Part shown: positions 46,287 to 55,769 of the stretch, piece by piece
Position numbering within the stretch: the first letter of the stretch is position 1
Layout of the letters: each line of letters opens with the position of its first letter
NCBI GenBank assembly: GCA_022836915.1
Contig: CP094668.1
Location: 6,634,001-6,698,000, forward strand
DNA: 64,000 nt
Source: Paenibacillus sp. OVF10
Lineage (GTDB): Bacteria > Bacillota > Bacilli > Paenibacillales > Paenibacillaceae
Direction: 5' to 3'
Notes under the pieces: model-generated
Seen by the model: only the letters and a program-made list of their open reading frames with translations
Told to the model about the DNA's origin: nothing
Databases searched by the model: none
Made by a program: the position numbers and the translations under genes

Positions 46287-46701
46287 TGGAGTGCCTCCTG
46301 TGATCTGTGCAGTATAGTATATGATGTTGCAAAATGTTCAAATCCAAGCATGACAAAAGACGGAATAAGTGGGTGTGTTCCCCGCCTTGCCTCCGTTTAT
46401 ATAGCGCACCTGAATTCAACCATGGAACATTCCTTCTCTCCACAACCTGTTTATAGGTTATAAATTGTAACCATTTGAATTAACGTTACCCATATTACAC
46501 CTGTCGTCACAATTCGTCAACAATCGTGTCGAACCTGTGAACTCCAGTGTTTATAGGGTTTTTATTTGATGATAACGCTTTATGTGGTAAGATTAAGAAC
46601 AATTGGTATGTGACATTTTACACATATGGCCTGTGGACAAGTAGGTTACAATAAGTATACTAATGATATTACAAGCAATACTAAATCAAAGGAGTACAAT
46701 C
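46287..46701. other. divergent zwf/HxlR intergenic region
   Basis: No gene supported. A candidate plus-strand promoter for the HxlR gene is TTGATG (46566), 16-base spacer, TAAGAT (46588). Otherwise I see no repeat or folded leader. Confidence 0.4.
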
Positions 46702-47022
46702 ATGAGCGATGATGAGAATGCCAAGCAAATATGTACAAAAGTGGAACAATCTTATCAGATCATTGGCCGAAAATGGGTAGCCCTCATTATCCATGCGTTG
46801 ATGGAGGAACCCAAACGCTTCAGTGAGATTCACGCTTATATCCCTGACTTGAGCAAACGTGTGTTAAATGAGCGAATGAAGGAATTGGAGGAAGAAGGAC
46901 TTGTGGTTCGCCATGTGGTCACGGAACGTCCAGTTCGAACTGAATATATGTTGTCACGAAAAGGCACGGAACTGGGGAGAGCATTAAGCGCCGTGGAACG
47001 TTGGGCTGATAAGTGGCTGTAA
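46702..47022 (+). CDS. HxlR family transcriptional regulator
   Basis: A 106-residue winged-helix regulator (MarR/HxlR type) that typically senses electrophiles or redox changes. CTKVEQSYQIIGRKWVALI holds the Cys near the N-terminus that is redox-active in some members, and KRFSEIHAYIPDLSKRVLNERMKEL is the recognition region. The ATG at 46702 has AAAGGAG 7 bases upstream. No clear target is adjacent other than divergent zwf. Confidence 0.88.
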   Translation: MSDDENAKQICTKVEQSYQIIGRKWVALIIHALMEEPKRFSEIHAYIPDLSKRVLNERMKELEEEGLVVRHVVTERPVRTEYMLSRKGTELGRALSAVERWADKWL

Positions 47023-47072
47023 CAACTTGAGGAATCCTTAAGGTTTATTTAGCTTGAAGGTTACCGATGTGC

Positions 47073-47131
47073 AATCCCGGAGGTGGAGTATCGCATTTAG
47101 CAACTGGCTAGTGCAATCCACAGCCGGGATT
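47073..47131 (+). terminator. terminator of the HxlR gene
   Basis: AATCCCGG-AGG-TGGA pairs with TCCA-CAG-CCGGGATT (13 of 15 pairs), followed by TATTTAATT. Confidence 0.7.
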
Positions 47132-47134
47132 TAT

Positions 47135-47653
47135 TTAATTCAAACGGTAAATACAAAATGTGTATAGAGACGTAATAACGCTATTATTTTGCAAACCAAA
47201 TGAATGCTTACTGTTCCGTTCAAATTGTTGCTGATAATACAGCGGGCTCGTCCCGGCAGATTTGCGAAATAACTGGAAATCCGATTCACTTGAAATTCCG
47301 CACGTCTGCCACTCTTTTTCATCAAAAGTGTTATTGTCTCAGGGAGAAAATAGGCTTGCTTCAACCTCTGGACTTAACCTAGTCCGTTATGCTACTACCT
47401 GTGTCTTGATGAAAATGCGGTAAGCATACGATTTGGGCAGGTGAACATCTGCCGCTATCTGGTCTAATCTGATCTCATATTTGAAATGCTCTTCAATCCA
47501 TTGCATCCTCTTCTCCAAGTTTCTCAAATGACGTGAATCCGCTAACTGCGAAAGCGTTTCATTTTCTCCCTCTTTTTATTGATCTAATCCATGACTATGG
47601 AGATTATTATCTTGAAGCGATTGCGAGTTAAATGGATGGAAAAACCGGGTGTA
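47135..47653 (-). pseudogene. AraC family regulator remnant
   Basis: One continuous minus-strand frame reads like the C-terminal DNA-binding domain of an AraC protein: EKRMQWIEEHFKYEIRLDQIA, then HLPKSYAYRIF, and later CGISSESDFQLFRKSAGTSPL, the second helix-turn-helix. It is interrupted by in-frame stops at 47576-47578, 47387-47389 and 47339-47341 and has no N-terminal sensor domain. Unlike the other broken genes here there is no frame shift, so this is real decay. A complete AraC gene lies 1.4 kb away. Confidence 0.72.
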
Positions 47654-47693
47654 TTAATTTTTTATCGTGAGGTAGGTGTAATGGATCTAGTAC

Positions 47694-47736
47694 AAAAAAG
47701 ATGCCCATTCTCACTTATGTGAGGAGCATCTTTTTC
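47694..47736. terminator. terminator of the Gfo/Idh/MocA gene
   Basis: AAAAAAGATGC and GCATCTTTTT with an inner CTCAC/GTGAG pair, 11 bases after the minus-strand stop. Confidence 0.88.
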
Positions 47737-47746
47737 ACGTAAAATA

Positions 47747-48902
47747 CTACGAATTCAACTTGCTCCCAAGCGTAATACTCGAATCCTCGAAGTTCTCCAC
47801 CGTCGTCTTCTTTTCATAAAAGTGTACGGCATGTTGCATAATTCCTTCTCTTGTGTAAAACGCGTCTTCCGCCCCAAGTGGAAAAACAACCTTTTCTCCC
47901 GTACTTGCCGACTTATAGATACCCACAATCAGTTCAAGTGTATTCCGGCCACTTTGGCCATCCACCAGAAGGGTGATCCTGTCTCAATAGCGTTTAACAC
48001 ATTCTCAACTTGCCCAGCGTGACCGACATGAATAACATCCGGTAATTCGTCAGCGAGCTTCTGAATCTGCTGTTCCAACTCTTGATTGGGTTCCGGAAAT
48101 CCGTTATTCCGCGCGGTAGAAGCAACCACTTTCCAAGGTGCAGATACTCGGGCTTCTTTCCCTGAAAAATTAACTGCTGCTCCTCTCCGTGATGTACGAC
48201 AGAACTGGTAATCATGCCAAGCGCCCCTTCCTGGAAGCGAAGCATCGCCATGGATATATCCTCGACTTCGGCATTATCATGTGCCGTATTTGCCATCATG
48301 GCCTGCAATTCCAATGGAGGTCCCATCATCCAAAGCATGGCATCAATATGATGCACTGCATGATTGAGGGTGCAGCCTCCGCCTTCTTTTTCCCATGTCC
48401 CGCGCCACCACAGATCATAATAATTGTGACCCCGCCACCAGAAAGAATCAACCTGCACATGTACGATGGGGCCCATCCGTTTACTGTCTAGCACACCTTT
48501 CAGTTTCATCATCGGTGTTGTAAACCGATTCTGTGCTACTACAGATAGTAACTTGCCACTTTTTTGCGCTGCTCTCAACATCAGATCCGCTTCCTCCAGG
48601 GAAGAGGCCATCGGTTTTTCGACCAACACATGCGCACCTGCTTGCATGAAATCACACGCAATGGGAGCGTGCGTATACGGCGGCGTACAGACTGATACCA
48701 GATCAATGTTTTGAGCAAGTAACTCTGTGTAATCCGTGACGGCTTGTGCACCTTCCAGACCATATTCATTAATTCGCTTCTGTGCTTTTTCAACGTACAT
48801 ATCGACCACAGCAACAATCTGACATCGCTCAGGGAACGCCAAATATGCTGAGATATGTGCTCCACTAATTGCACCTGCTCCGATAATCGCTACTTTTAAC
48901 AT
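47747..48902 (-). CDS. Gfo/Idh/MocA family oxidoreductase, frame broken twice
   Basis: A 385-residue NAD(P)-dependent sugar or inositol dehydrogenase-like protein when repaired. The Rossmann motif is VAIIGAGAISGAHI; the EKPMA motif with the catalytic Lys lies near residue 96 (LVEKPMASS), and NHAVHHIDAMLW contributes the His. Breaks are at the C3 run 48160-48162 and the G3 run 47971-47973, each one base short. The ATG at 48902 has GGAGG 9 bases upstream. The divergent AraC gene is likely its regulator. Substrate unknown. Confidence 0.87.
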
Positions 48903-49009
48903 CGTTGCATACCTCCCTTATTCCCTTCACAATACACAATAATAAAGCGCTTTTATGCGTTCATCTTGTGCTAAAATAAAACTATCTTGCGCATGATAAG
49001 GAGGCATTC

Positions 49010-49969
49010 ATGATGTCTATCATCCTGGGAGAACAATTTAATCTGGCCTGTCGTCGGACATCCAACACTACGTTTCGCGAAGTGTTCCATGCTCATTCGC
49101 AGCTGGAGATAACCTATATTCACGAAGGATATGGGCAGTTGATAACCGAAGGTCAGGTTTTCTCCCTTGAACCCGGTATGCTCATGATTTTTCGACCTTT
49201 TCAATTGCACCACATCCAGATTCAGGTATCCAGACAGCAGCCTTTCATTCGAAATGTACTCATGGTTGAACTTGATCTACTGAAGGCACATTGGCCCCAA
49301 TTTATTGTTACTCACGACTTCATACAGGATCTGCTGGAAGAGCAATCCCCCATTCAGCCCATCCGACTTGCTGCCACATCCCCACTCGTTCAACGAATGG
49401 AACAATATGCAGATACGTATCCAGGTCTGCTTCCTCATGAAATAGAGGAGGATACACGCCTCTTTTTATTGGATCTGCTCGCACAACTTCGCTATCTGTG
49501 GCAGGACGGGCAGCAACACCGCTCCCAAGATGTACTCTCGTCCAGTGCAAACGTTCTTCACCCTCATGCCGAAGCCATCATGCAATGGATTGAGGAGCAT
49601 TACCAAGAGCCTTTTCGTTTGGAGCATATCGCAGATACACTTCATCTGTCCCCCTATCATCTATCTCATGTATTCAAAAAAGCGACTGGCACCACGATTG
49701 TTGCTTATGCTCAAGCTACCCGCATTCGTCATGCCTGTGTGCTGCTCACCCGTTCCTCGCTCACCGTTCCCGAAATCGGTCACCGTGTCGGTATGACCAG
49801 CCCCTCCTACTTTTGCAAAGTATTCCGTACTGCCACAGGCTCTACGCCGCATCAGTATCGGCTGAAGGTGCAGGAGGAAGTAACAGTCACAACAACAAGA
49901 ACGAAGCGAAAAATTCACTTCTCCGCTTCTTCTCCACTTTCACAGTTCACCCGAATTAACGCAAATTGA
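49010..49969 (+). CDS. AraC family transcriptional regulator
   Basis: A 319-residue regulator with an N-terminal cupin sensor (HAHSQLEITYIHEGYGQLITEG) and a C-terminal double helix-turn-helix (EPFRLEHIADTLHLSPYHLSHVFKKATG, then VGMTSPSYFCKVFRTATGSTP). Such proteins answer to sugars. GGAGG lies 5 bases before the ATG. Divergent from the dehydrogenase, which it probably controls. Its 3' end overlaps the convergent anti-sigma gene by 14 bases. Confidence 0.9.
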   Translation: MMSIILGEQFNLACRRTSNTTFREVFHAHSQLEITYIHEGYGQLITEGQVFSLEPGMLMIFRPFQLHHIQIQVSRQQPFIRNVLMVELDLLKAHWPQFIVTHDFIQDLLEEQSPIQPIRLAATSPLVQRMEQYADTYPGLLPHEIEEDTRLFLLDLLAQLRYLWQDGQQHRSQDVLSSSANVLHPHAEAIMQWIEEHYQEPFRLEHIADTLHLSPYHLSHVFKKATGTTIVAYAQATRIRHACVLLTRSSLTVPEIGHRVGMTSPSYFCKVFRTATGSTPHQYRLKVQEEVTVTTTRTKRKIHFSASSPLSQFTRINAN

Positions 49970-50704
49970 GCTCTAACCGTTTCAAATAGGGGATTAGGCG
50001 TCTCTCTAGCTGGTTTAAATCATCCTTCTGCTCCGCCGACAAACGTTCCTCATGAATACTTCCATCCTTGTCCATCACCATAACTTTGTATTTCTTCATT
50101 TGTTCATAGACAGACTTGAACTCACGATATTGTTCCTTGGTAAATGTCTTCTCTGCCTGTTCCAACTGTTCCGTCCAAAATTGCTCCTCGTCCATCCGTT
50201 TTTTGGAGGACCCTACACTCACAGCTTCCAGCTTCTCGAAAAACGGTTCCAGCTCAGCTGCAAGAAGGTTATATCGTTCCTGCTCCACTGTACTCCACTG
50301 CTCTGGATGCATATTGCCCTGAGAATCGGCATACTTCACGGCCATTTGCCCTAATTGCTTTAGCAAGTCCATATATTGAACAAATTCTTCTTCGCTGAAA
50401 TGGGCCTTGGCCGTCTGCAACTTTGCTTCCAACCTCATATAATCCTCAGCTGTTCCCCCATAGCTGTGATGTTTTCCTGTGAACCATATATTCCGTCTGC
50501 GAGATAGGTGTACCCTGCGTAGGCACCGGTGGGAATAATGAGTACAGCAGCCAAGAGCCCCGTGACCAGCCATTTTTTTCGATATCTTCTGATGTGTGAA
50601 TCACTTCGAATACTATCCATCATTTTGTGTTTAATACTCGCAGAGATGGACCAGTCTTTGGTTTCTTCCTGGTAGGCTGTTCGCAACTGTTCATCGAGTT
50701 TCAT
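49956..50704 (-). CDS. anti-sigma factor-like protein (DUF3600 type), frame broken
   Basis: A 249-residue protein when repaired: a short cytoplasmic sigma-binding part (MKLDEQLRTAYQEETKDW), one transmembrane helix (WLVTGLLAAVLIIPTGAYAG) and an extracellular, highly charged coiled domain. The layout and the position behind an ECF sigma gene fit DUF3600-type anti-sigma factors. The C5 run at 50455-50459 is one base short and splits it just after the helix. It should hold the sigma factor at the membrane until an envelope signal arrives. Confidence 0.8.
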
Positions 50705-50737
50705 GCAGATCCTCCACCTTTCCCCGCAATCTTGGAT

Positions 50738-51277
50738 TCATCTTCTCTTTTGTCTCAACTTCGCCAGCGCCGCATGTATGCGCGATTTCACAGTTCCAAG
50801 CGGAATTGCCAATATGCCAGCAATCTCCTCTTGCGTATATTCATTTAAATAATGAAGTGTAACCACCTGCTGTAGCTTGTACGGCAAACGGCGGACCTGT
50901 TCCAGCAGAGGTCGATTTGCCAGTTTGTTGACCAGATCAGTGGAAAAATCATATTCTAGTCCCACGTCAGATTTTTCGATCCGCTTGCCAAACCGAAACT
51001 GCATCAATCTTTTGCGTCGATAACTCTGAACCTGTCGCATCGTCACACCCATTAACCAGGGACGAAAAGCACGCTCCGCATCATATCGCGCCAATGATCG
51101 ATACGCCTGAATGTAAATCTCCTGTACCACATCCTCCGCGTCAGACTTGTCCTTGATGAGAAATCGCACAGTTTGATATACCCCCTTCACTGTTTTCTCA
51201 TATAAATCTCCATATGCTTCTTCATGCCCCGCACGTATTAACGTTACAAGTTTTATGTACTCATCATGCTCACTCAT
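50738..51277 (-). CDS. ECF-type RNA polymerase sigma factor
   Basis: A 179-residue sigma-70 family protein with only regions 2 and 4. Region 2 has DAEDVVQEIYIQAYRSLARYD and FRPWLMGVTMRQVQSYRRKR; region 4 has YLNEYTQEEIAGILAIPLGTVKSRIHAALAKLR. GGAGG and AAGGGG precede the ATG. It ends 33 bases before its anti-sigma gene. Targets are unknown; the pair probably answers envelope stress. Confidence 0.92.
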   Translation of the reverse strand: MSEHDEYIKLVTLIRAGHEEAYGDLYEKTVKGVYQTVRFLIKDKSDAEDVVQEIYIQAYRSLARYDAERAFRPWLMGVTMRQVQSYRRKRLMQFRFGKRIEKSDVGLEYDFSTDLVNKLANRPLLEQVRRLPYKLQQVVTLHYLNEYTQEEIAGILAIPLGTVKSRIHAALAKLRQKRR

Positions 51278-51441
51278 TATCCATCCCCTTCCTCCTTACA
51301 CTATATATTGGCATGCCAGTATTATTTCGTTCGATTTATTTATTTAATGGGTAGGTATATCTGAATCTGATACAAAAAAAGACCTCTGGTGTGTATCATG
51401 ATATAATATACCTAATTTTGATATAACTGGAGGTTTTTCGT

Positions 51442-51603
51442 CTGAGTTATAAGATTCCCTTTGGTCTTTTGATATTATCTATTTCGATCATCGGATTTGT
51501 AATCGCCAGAAGCAACTTTGAGGCCTACGCTACGGTATATAGACTTATTGGGATCTTGGTTATCTTATCTTCTTACTTCTTTTTCTTGCGAGAGCGGATA
51601 TAA
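51442..51603 (+). CDS. possible 53-residue membrane protein with CTG start
   Basis: After a strong GGAGG (51429-51433) and 8 bases, the first codon is CTG, followed by an open frame of two hydrophobic helices (GLLILSISIIGFVIA and YRLIGILVILSSYFFFL) ending with basic residues. No ATG, GTG or TTG is suitably placed. A CTG start is unusual; a sequence error is possible in this window. Confidence 0.4.
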   Translation: MSYKIPFGLLILSISIIGFVIARSNFEAYATVYRLIGILVILSSYFFFLRERI

Positions 51604-51636
51604 GGGAGTAACTTAGCAGGGGTGGTCACTACTGTA

Positions 51637-51771
51637 ATGAAACTTTTCAGCAAATTGTACTCAGAATATCTCCTGATTCCACGACCTTTACGTTTACTGT
51701 TTCTATGGGGATGGATTGTTTTGTTTATTGTTGCTGGTATAAAATTCAACTGGTTCTATTTCCTACAATAA
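51637..51771 (+). CDS. possible 44-residue membrane peptide
   Basis: Begins MKLFSKLYSEYLLIPRPLRL, then one hydrophobic helix (LLFLWGWIVLFIVAGI) and FNWFYFLQ. GGGGTGG lies 11 bases upstream, a weak fit; a GTG at 51622 would also read in frame. It lies 33 bases after the preceding small ORF. No family recognised. Confidence 0.4.
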   Translation: MKLFSKLYSEYLLIPRPLRLLFLWGWIVLFIVAGIKFNWFYFLQ

Positions 51772-51807
51772 TCTGATTTCAAAAAATCCTTGCTTATCGG
51801 ACATAAA

Positions 51808-51844
51808 AAAGAGCTGAGTCGTCATTATGACGTCTCGGCTCTTC
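51808..51844. terminator. terminator after the small ORFs
   Basis: AAGAGCTGAG-CGTCA and its complement form a 16- to 17-pair stem with a TTA loop, then TCTTTG. Confidence 0.85.
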
Positions 51845-51992
51845 TTTGATGCTCATCCTCTTCCTTGCAGATAAAGATATAGATAATCAACTCGAGCTCA
51901 CTTATAAGTTCCTTTTCGAGACAAGCTTTATTTGATATTCAGAAATTCATATCACTTGATCACCGCTCCTGAGTATGTCCACCTATTCAAGT

Positions 51993-52019
51993 CTTGCCAG
52001 TACGTTGGCAAGGCTTTTT
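51993..52019 (+). terminator. second terminator
   Basis: CTTGCCA-GTACGT-TGGCAAG followed by GCTTTTT. No plus-strand gene lies just before it; the 150 bases between the two terminators show nothing coding. Confidence 0.7.
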
Positions 52020-52141
52020 CTCTTTAACGTAGTTGTGTGGCTTTGCTTATGTATTCTTTAGATTTTCTTCAGATTTATGCTCATTAATTCCTTAGTTTTT
52101 TTCATTAAGATTGCTATATCAACAAGAGAGGAGGCAAAACA

Positions 52142-52644
52142 ATGATCAGTAATACGATCTTAGAGCTACTTCATCAGTATGGATATCTGATTTTTTATTT
52201 TGCCTTCTCATTGGGGCCTTTCGGGATTCCAATTCCAAATGAAATCACGATTATCAGCGGTGCCATTTTGAGCCACACAGGAGTTATCAATTCATGGATC
52301 ACATACTTCTGTATTTTATCAGGACTATTAACGGCCATTACCTTTGCTTATTTTGCAGGAAGTTATTTGGAACCAAGATAAAACACAGATTTCAACATCA
52401 TAAACACTTTGTCAAGGCTGAACTGATTCTAAATAAGAGTGGCAATTGGGCGATGTGCATCGGTTTGTTCATTCCAATCGTGCGATATGTTCTCCCTTTG
52501 GTGATGGGACTCAGTGGCGTGCAGTATAGAAAATTTGCTCTTATATCCTATTCCAGTGCCTTGTTATGGACCATAACATATTTTACAGCGGGAATCTACT
52601 TCGGCGGTCCCATTCTTTCTACGCTGCAATTATTACATCTCTAA
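52142..52644 (+). CDS. DedA family membrane protein, frame broken
   Basis: A 167-residue short DedA/SNARE-associated protein when repaired. LGPFGIPIPNEITIISGAIL holds the conserved acidic residue, and FIPIVRYVLPLVMGLSGV the conserved Arg. DedA proteins move undecaprenyl phosphate or phospholipids across the membrane. The T3 run at 52366-52368 is one base short; adding a T gives AGSYFGTKIKHRF and continuity. GGAGG precedes the ATG. First gene of a likely five-gene unit. Confidence 0.85.
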
Positions 52645-52689
52645 CTGGTTTTGATAACAGACCATCACATATACGGAGGAACCACAATC

Positions 52690-53256
52690 ATGAATTCCAA
52701 TGAATCCATTTTATTTCTGAAAAGCTTTCTTCAAAGCCCTAAACATGTTGGTAGCATCATACCCAGTTCCCGGTTTCTCGCCAACAAAATGGTGAAGCAA
52801 GCCTCTTGGCTAGAGGCCAAAGCAGTCGCCGAGCTCGGATCGGGTACAGGTGCTGTCACTCGTTATATTCTACAAGAGGTGCAGGGTTCAACGAAGGTGT
52901 TGTTGTTTGAGATGAACGAAACGATGAGGAATACTCTTAAGACGGCATACCCGGAGTTCTCCTGTTATCCAGACGCCGCTCGATTAGTGGAATCCATGAA
53001 GCAAGAGGGCGTTCAGCAACTGGATTACATTTTTAGCGGATTGCCCTTCTTCAACTTTGAGCCTGAATTAAGAAATACGTTGGTAGACCAGATCAATAAG
53101 GCACTCAAACCTGGAGGGTTATTCATCGCCTTTCAATATTCACTTCAAATGAAAAAAACATTATCGGAGCACTTTATCATCGAAAAAATAGAATTAGTGA
53201 CTTTGAATATCCCACCTGCGTTCGTTTATGTCTGTCGCAAAAAGGAAACAATTTAA
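52690..53256 (+). CDS. SAM-dependent methyltransferase, phospholipid N-methyltransferase-like (paralogue 1)
   Basis: A 188-residue class I methyltransferase. Motif I is AELGSGTGAVTRYIL (near residue 50), the substrate motif is SGLPFFNFEPELR, and LKPGGLFIAFQYSL is motif IV-VI. The N-terminal LFLKSFLQSPKHVGSIIPSS amphipathic segment and the LPFFNF box resemble PmtA-type phospholipid methyltransferases, so a membrane lipid target is plausible. GGAGG lies 10 bases before the ATG at 52690. Confidence 0.82.
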   Translation: MNSNESILFLKSFLQSPKHVGSIIPSSRFLANKMVKQASWLEAKAVAELGSGTGAVTRYILQEVQGSTKVLLFEMNETMRNTLKTAYPEFSCYPDAARLVESMKQEGVQQLDYIFSGLPFFNFEPELRNTLVDQINKALKPGGLFIAFQYSLQMKKTLSEHFIIEKIELVTLNIPPAFVYVCRKKETI

Positions 53257-53345
53257 ACATCTTAGGCTATCGTTTACACTGATATTATCCTCTTTATAAG
53301 AAATATAAATTAATTTAAAACAGGTCATAAAAGGAGTGTTGAATT

Positions 53346-54026
53346 GTGAATACCGTTCTCGTGGTTGATGATGAACCCGATATCCGTGATGTCATTCATG
53401 TCTATTTACGTAACGAAGGATATCAGGTCATTGAAGCAACCAATGGTGAGGAAGCGCTAAATATTATCAAAACAACATCGGTCCAACTCGTAATACTGGA
53501 TGTCATGATGCCCATCATGGACGGAATCAAAGCCTGCTTCAAAATAAGAGAAGTATCATCCACTCCCATTATTATGTTATCCGCCAAGGAAGAAGACATT
53601 GATAAAATCACGGGCCTGACTACCGGGGCCGATGATTACATGGTCAAACCGTTTAATCCATTAGAGTTACTTGCTCGCGTTAAAGCTCAGTTACGACGTC
53701 AAACACTGATCGGGAAACCAGAATCCAATTCACTTATTTTAATCAAGGACCTTGTCATTGATACGAGTAAACATTCTGTGAAGCTCAAAGATAATGACAT
53801 TTCGCTTACACCATTAGAGTTTTCCATTCTGGTGTTGCTTGCCAGCCATCCTGGACAAGTATTTAGCTCCGAGAAAATTTACGAAACCGTATGGAAAGAG
53901 CCTTACGGGTATTCGGATAATACGGTGATGGTTCACATTCGTAACCTGCGAGAGAAATTGGAAGTAAATCCGCGGGAACCTCAGTACATTAAAACGGTAT
54001 GGGGAGTGGGATATAAAATTGATTAA
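53346..54026 (+). CDS. OmpR/VanR-type response regulator
   Basis: A 226-residue two-component response regulator. The acidic pocket DDE, the phosphoacceptor Asp52 (LVILDVMMP), Thr/Ser and Lys102 (MVKPFNP) are in place, followed by an OmpR winged helix (SDNTVMVHIRNLREKLE). The GTG start has AAGGAG 9 bases upstream. Its last codons overlap the kinase start. It probably controls the flanking dedA and methyltransferase genes. Confidence 0.92.
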   Translation: MNTVLVVDDEPDIRDVIHVYLRNEGYQVIEATNGEEALNIIKTTSVQLVILDVMMPIMDGIKACFKIREVSSTPIIMLSAKEEDIDKITGLTTGADDYMVKPFNPLELLARVKAQLRRQTLIGKPESNSLILIKDLVIDTSKHSVKLKDNDISLTPLEFSILVLLASHPGQVFSSEKIYETVWKEPYGYSDNTVMVHIRNLREKLEVNPREPQYIKTVWGVGYKID

Positions 54027-55117
54027 ACGATTACCACAGTTTAAAAAAGATACAGATTAACATCCTATATCAAATGTTGATCAGTTTATTGATTTCGTTT
54101 GTTGGCTCTGTGGGTGTAAATAATATGTTAATCATAGGTGCCGCAAAAATTAGTGAAAGATTTAATTGGCCTTCGCTTCTCTACATTTTTCCTTACGTTC
54201 TAACACCAATCTTCATCGTAATTTTCACGTTAATTTTTTTGTTTTTCACACGAAAAATTGTGAGAGATCTCATTACATTAGAGCAAGGGCTTCAAATCAT
54301 ATCCGAAGGAAATCTGAATTACAGGGTGCCCGTTGATCGAGAAGATGAACTTGGGCGAGTCGCTTCCAATATTAATCACATGACAGAACAGTTAAAGCAA
54401 CAGATTGCCAAAGAACGTGAATTGGAGCAATCCAAGATGGATATGATCACTGGCATCTCACATGACCTGCGTACACCGCTTACTAGCATAATTGGATATA
54501 TTGAGCTACTAAGAACAGAATCCTTTCAAGACAAAGCAGAGTATGACCGCTTCATTCAAAACACCTATAACAAAGCAACGCATTTGAAGAAGTTACTTGA
54601 TGATTTATTTGAATACACACGTCTTAACGAAGTAAACACCCAATTGGATTTGAAAAATGTTGACCTCTGTCAGCTATTGGACCAATTGTTGTTTGAATTC
54701 GAACCTTTAGCTCAGGAGCATGGGATTCTTATTGAAAAAACACTCGGTAATGCTCCAATCATGGTTTCCCTGGATAGTGATAAGATCGCTCGAGCCATCG
54801 ACAATCTCCTCATGAATGCACTAAAGTATTCCTTTAAACCGGGCACGATTTATGTCCGAATGAGGGTGCAGCATAATCACGTTACCATTGAAGTAGAGAA
54901 TAAAGGCATACCACTAACGATAGAACAAAAAAACAGACTGTTTGATCGCTTTTATAAGGTGGATTATTCGAGGAATAGCGAAGGTATTCAATCAGGATCT
55001 GGTCTGGGACTTTCTATTGCGAGAAACATTGCGGATTTACATCAGGGGACTTTAACACTAAAACATACGCGTAACGTATTTATATTCCAACTAAGCTTGC
55101 CTTCCAACATCAAGTGA
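54019..55117 (+). CDS. VanS-like sensor histidine kinase, frame broken near the N-terminus
   Basis: About 366 residues when repaired. Two transmembrane helices enclose a very short outer loop, then a HAMP domain (EGNLNYRVPVDREDELGRVA), the H box (TGISHDLRTPLTSIIGY) and ATPase boxes N (NLLMNALKYS) and G (GSGLGLSIA). The short outer loop suggests sensing within the membrane, as in antibiotic-sensing kinases. The frame from the TTG at 54019 (overlapping the regulator stop) meets the main frame if the A6 run at 54043-54048 changes length by one less or two more. Confidence 0.88.
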
Positions 55118-55151
55118 ACCATCAATGAATTCAACCATGGAGGATACCGCG

Positions 55152-55751
55152 ATGAAAACATCGGAACCACTTCTTTTCCTGCAAGGATTTCTGAGGAATC
55201 CCAAACGAGTAGGCAGTCTCCTGCCCAGTTCCAAATGTCTAGCCCGTAAAATCGTCCAGTCTGTACGATGGGATGAGGTTAGAACCATGGCTGAGCTGGG
55301 GCCAGGAACAGGGGCCGTCACACGTCTCATGAGAGCACATTTACCGAAATCTGCAACCGTGTTTTTATTTGAAAGGGACCCCAAAATGAGAAGTAATCTG
55401 AAGAAAACATATCCTGAATTCATGTTCCATTCGAATGCTTCCTATCTATTAAAAAGGATTAATCAAGAACATATTCATCAGTTGGATAGCATCATCTGCG
55501 GACTGCCCTTTTTTAATTTTTCCAGAGAAATGAGACAAAACATCCTGTCACAGATCCATACAGCGCTCCGACCTGGAGGCACCTTAGTGTTATATCAGTA
55601 CTCACTTCATATGAAGAAACAATTAGCTGAGTCATTTGAGATAGAGAAAATTCAATTTGTGCCTTTCAGTTTCCCTCCTGTATTTGTGTATGTTTGTCGT
55701 AGAAGGCCCGATGAAGAACAACATGAAACGATCGAATTGGGAAAGATCTGA
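55152..55751 (+). CDS. SAM-dependent methyltransferase, phospholipid N-methyltransferase-like (paralogue 2)
   Basis: A 199-residue paralogue of the methyltransferase at 52.7 kb: LFLQGFLRNPKRVGSLLPSS, motif I AELGPGTGAVTRLM, substrate box CGLPFFNFSREMR, and LRPGGTLVLYQYSLHMKK. The ATG at 55152 has GGAGG 8 bases upstream; an ATG at 55125 lies before this ribosome site. It starts 34 bases after the kinase. Having two diverged copies around one signalling pair suggests sequential methylations or different lipid targets. Confidence 0.82.
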   Translation: MKTSEPLLFLQGFLRNPKRVGSLLPSSKCLARKIVQSVRWDEVRTMAELGPGTGAVTRLMRAHLPKSATVFLFERDPKMRSNLKKTYPEFMFHSNASYLLKRINQEHIHQLDSIICGLPFFNFSREMRQNILSQIHTALRPGGTLVLYQYSLHMKKQLAESFEIEKIQFVPFSFPPVFVYVCRRRPDEEQHETIELGKI

Positions 55752-55769
55752 TTTATCCTCTACAATTGT

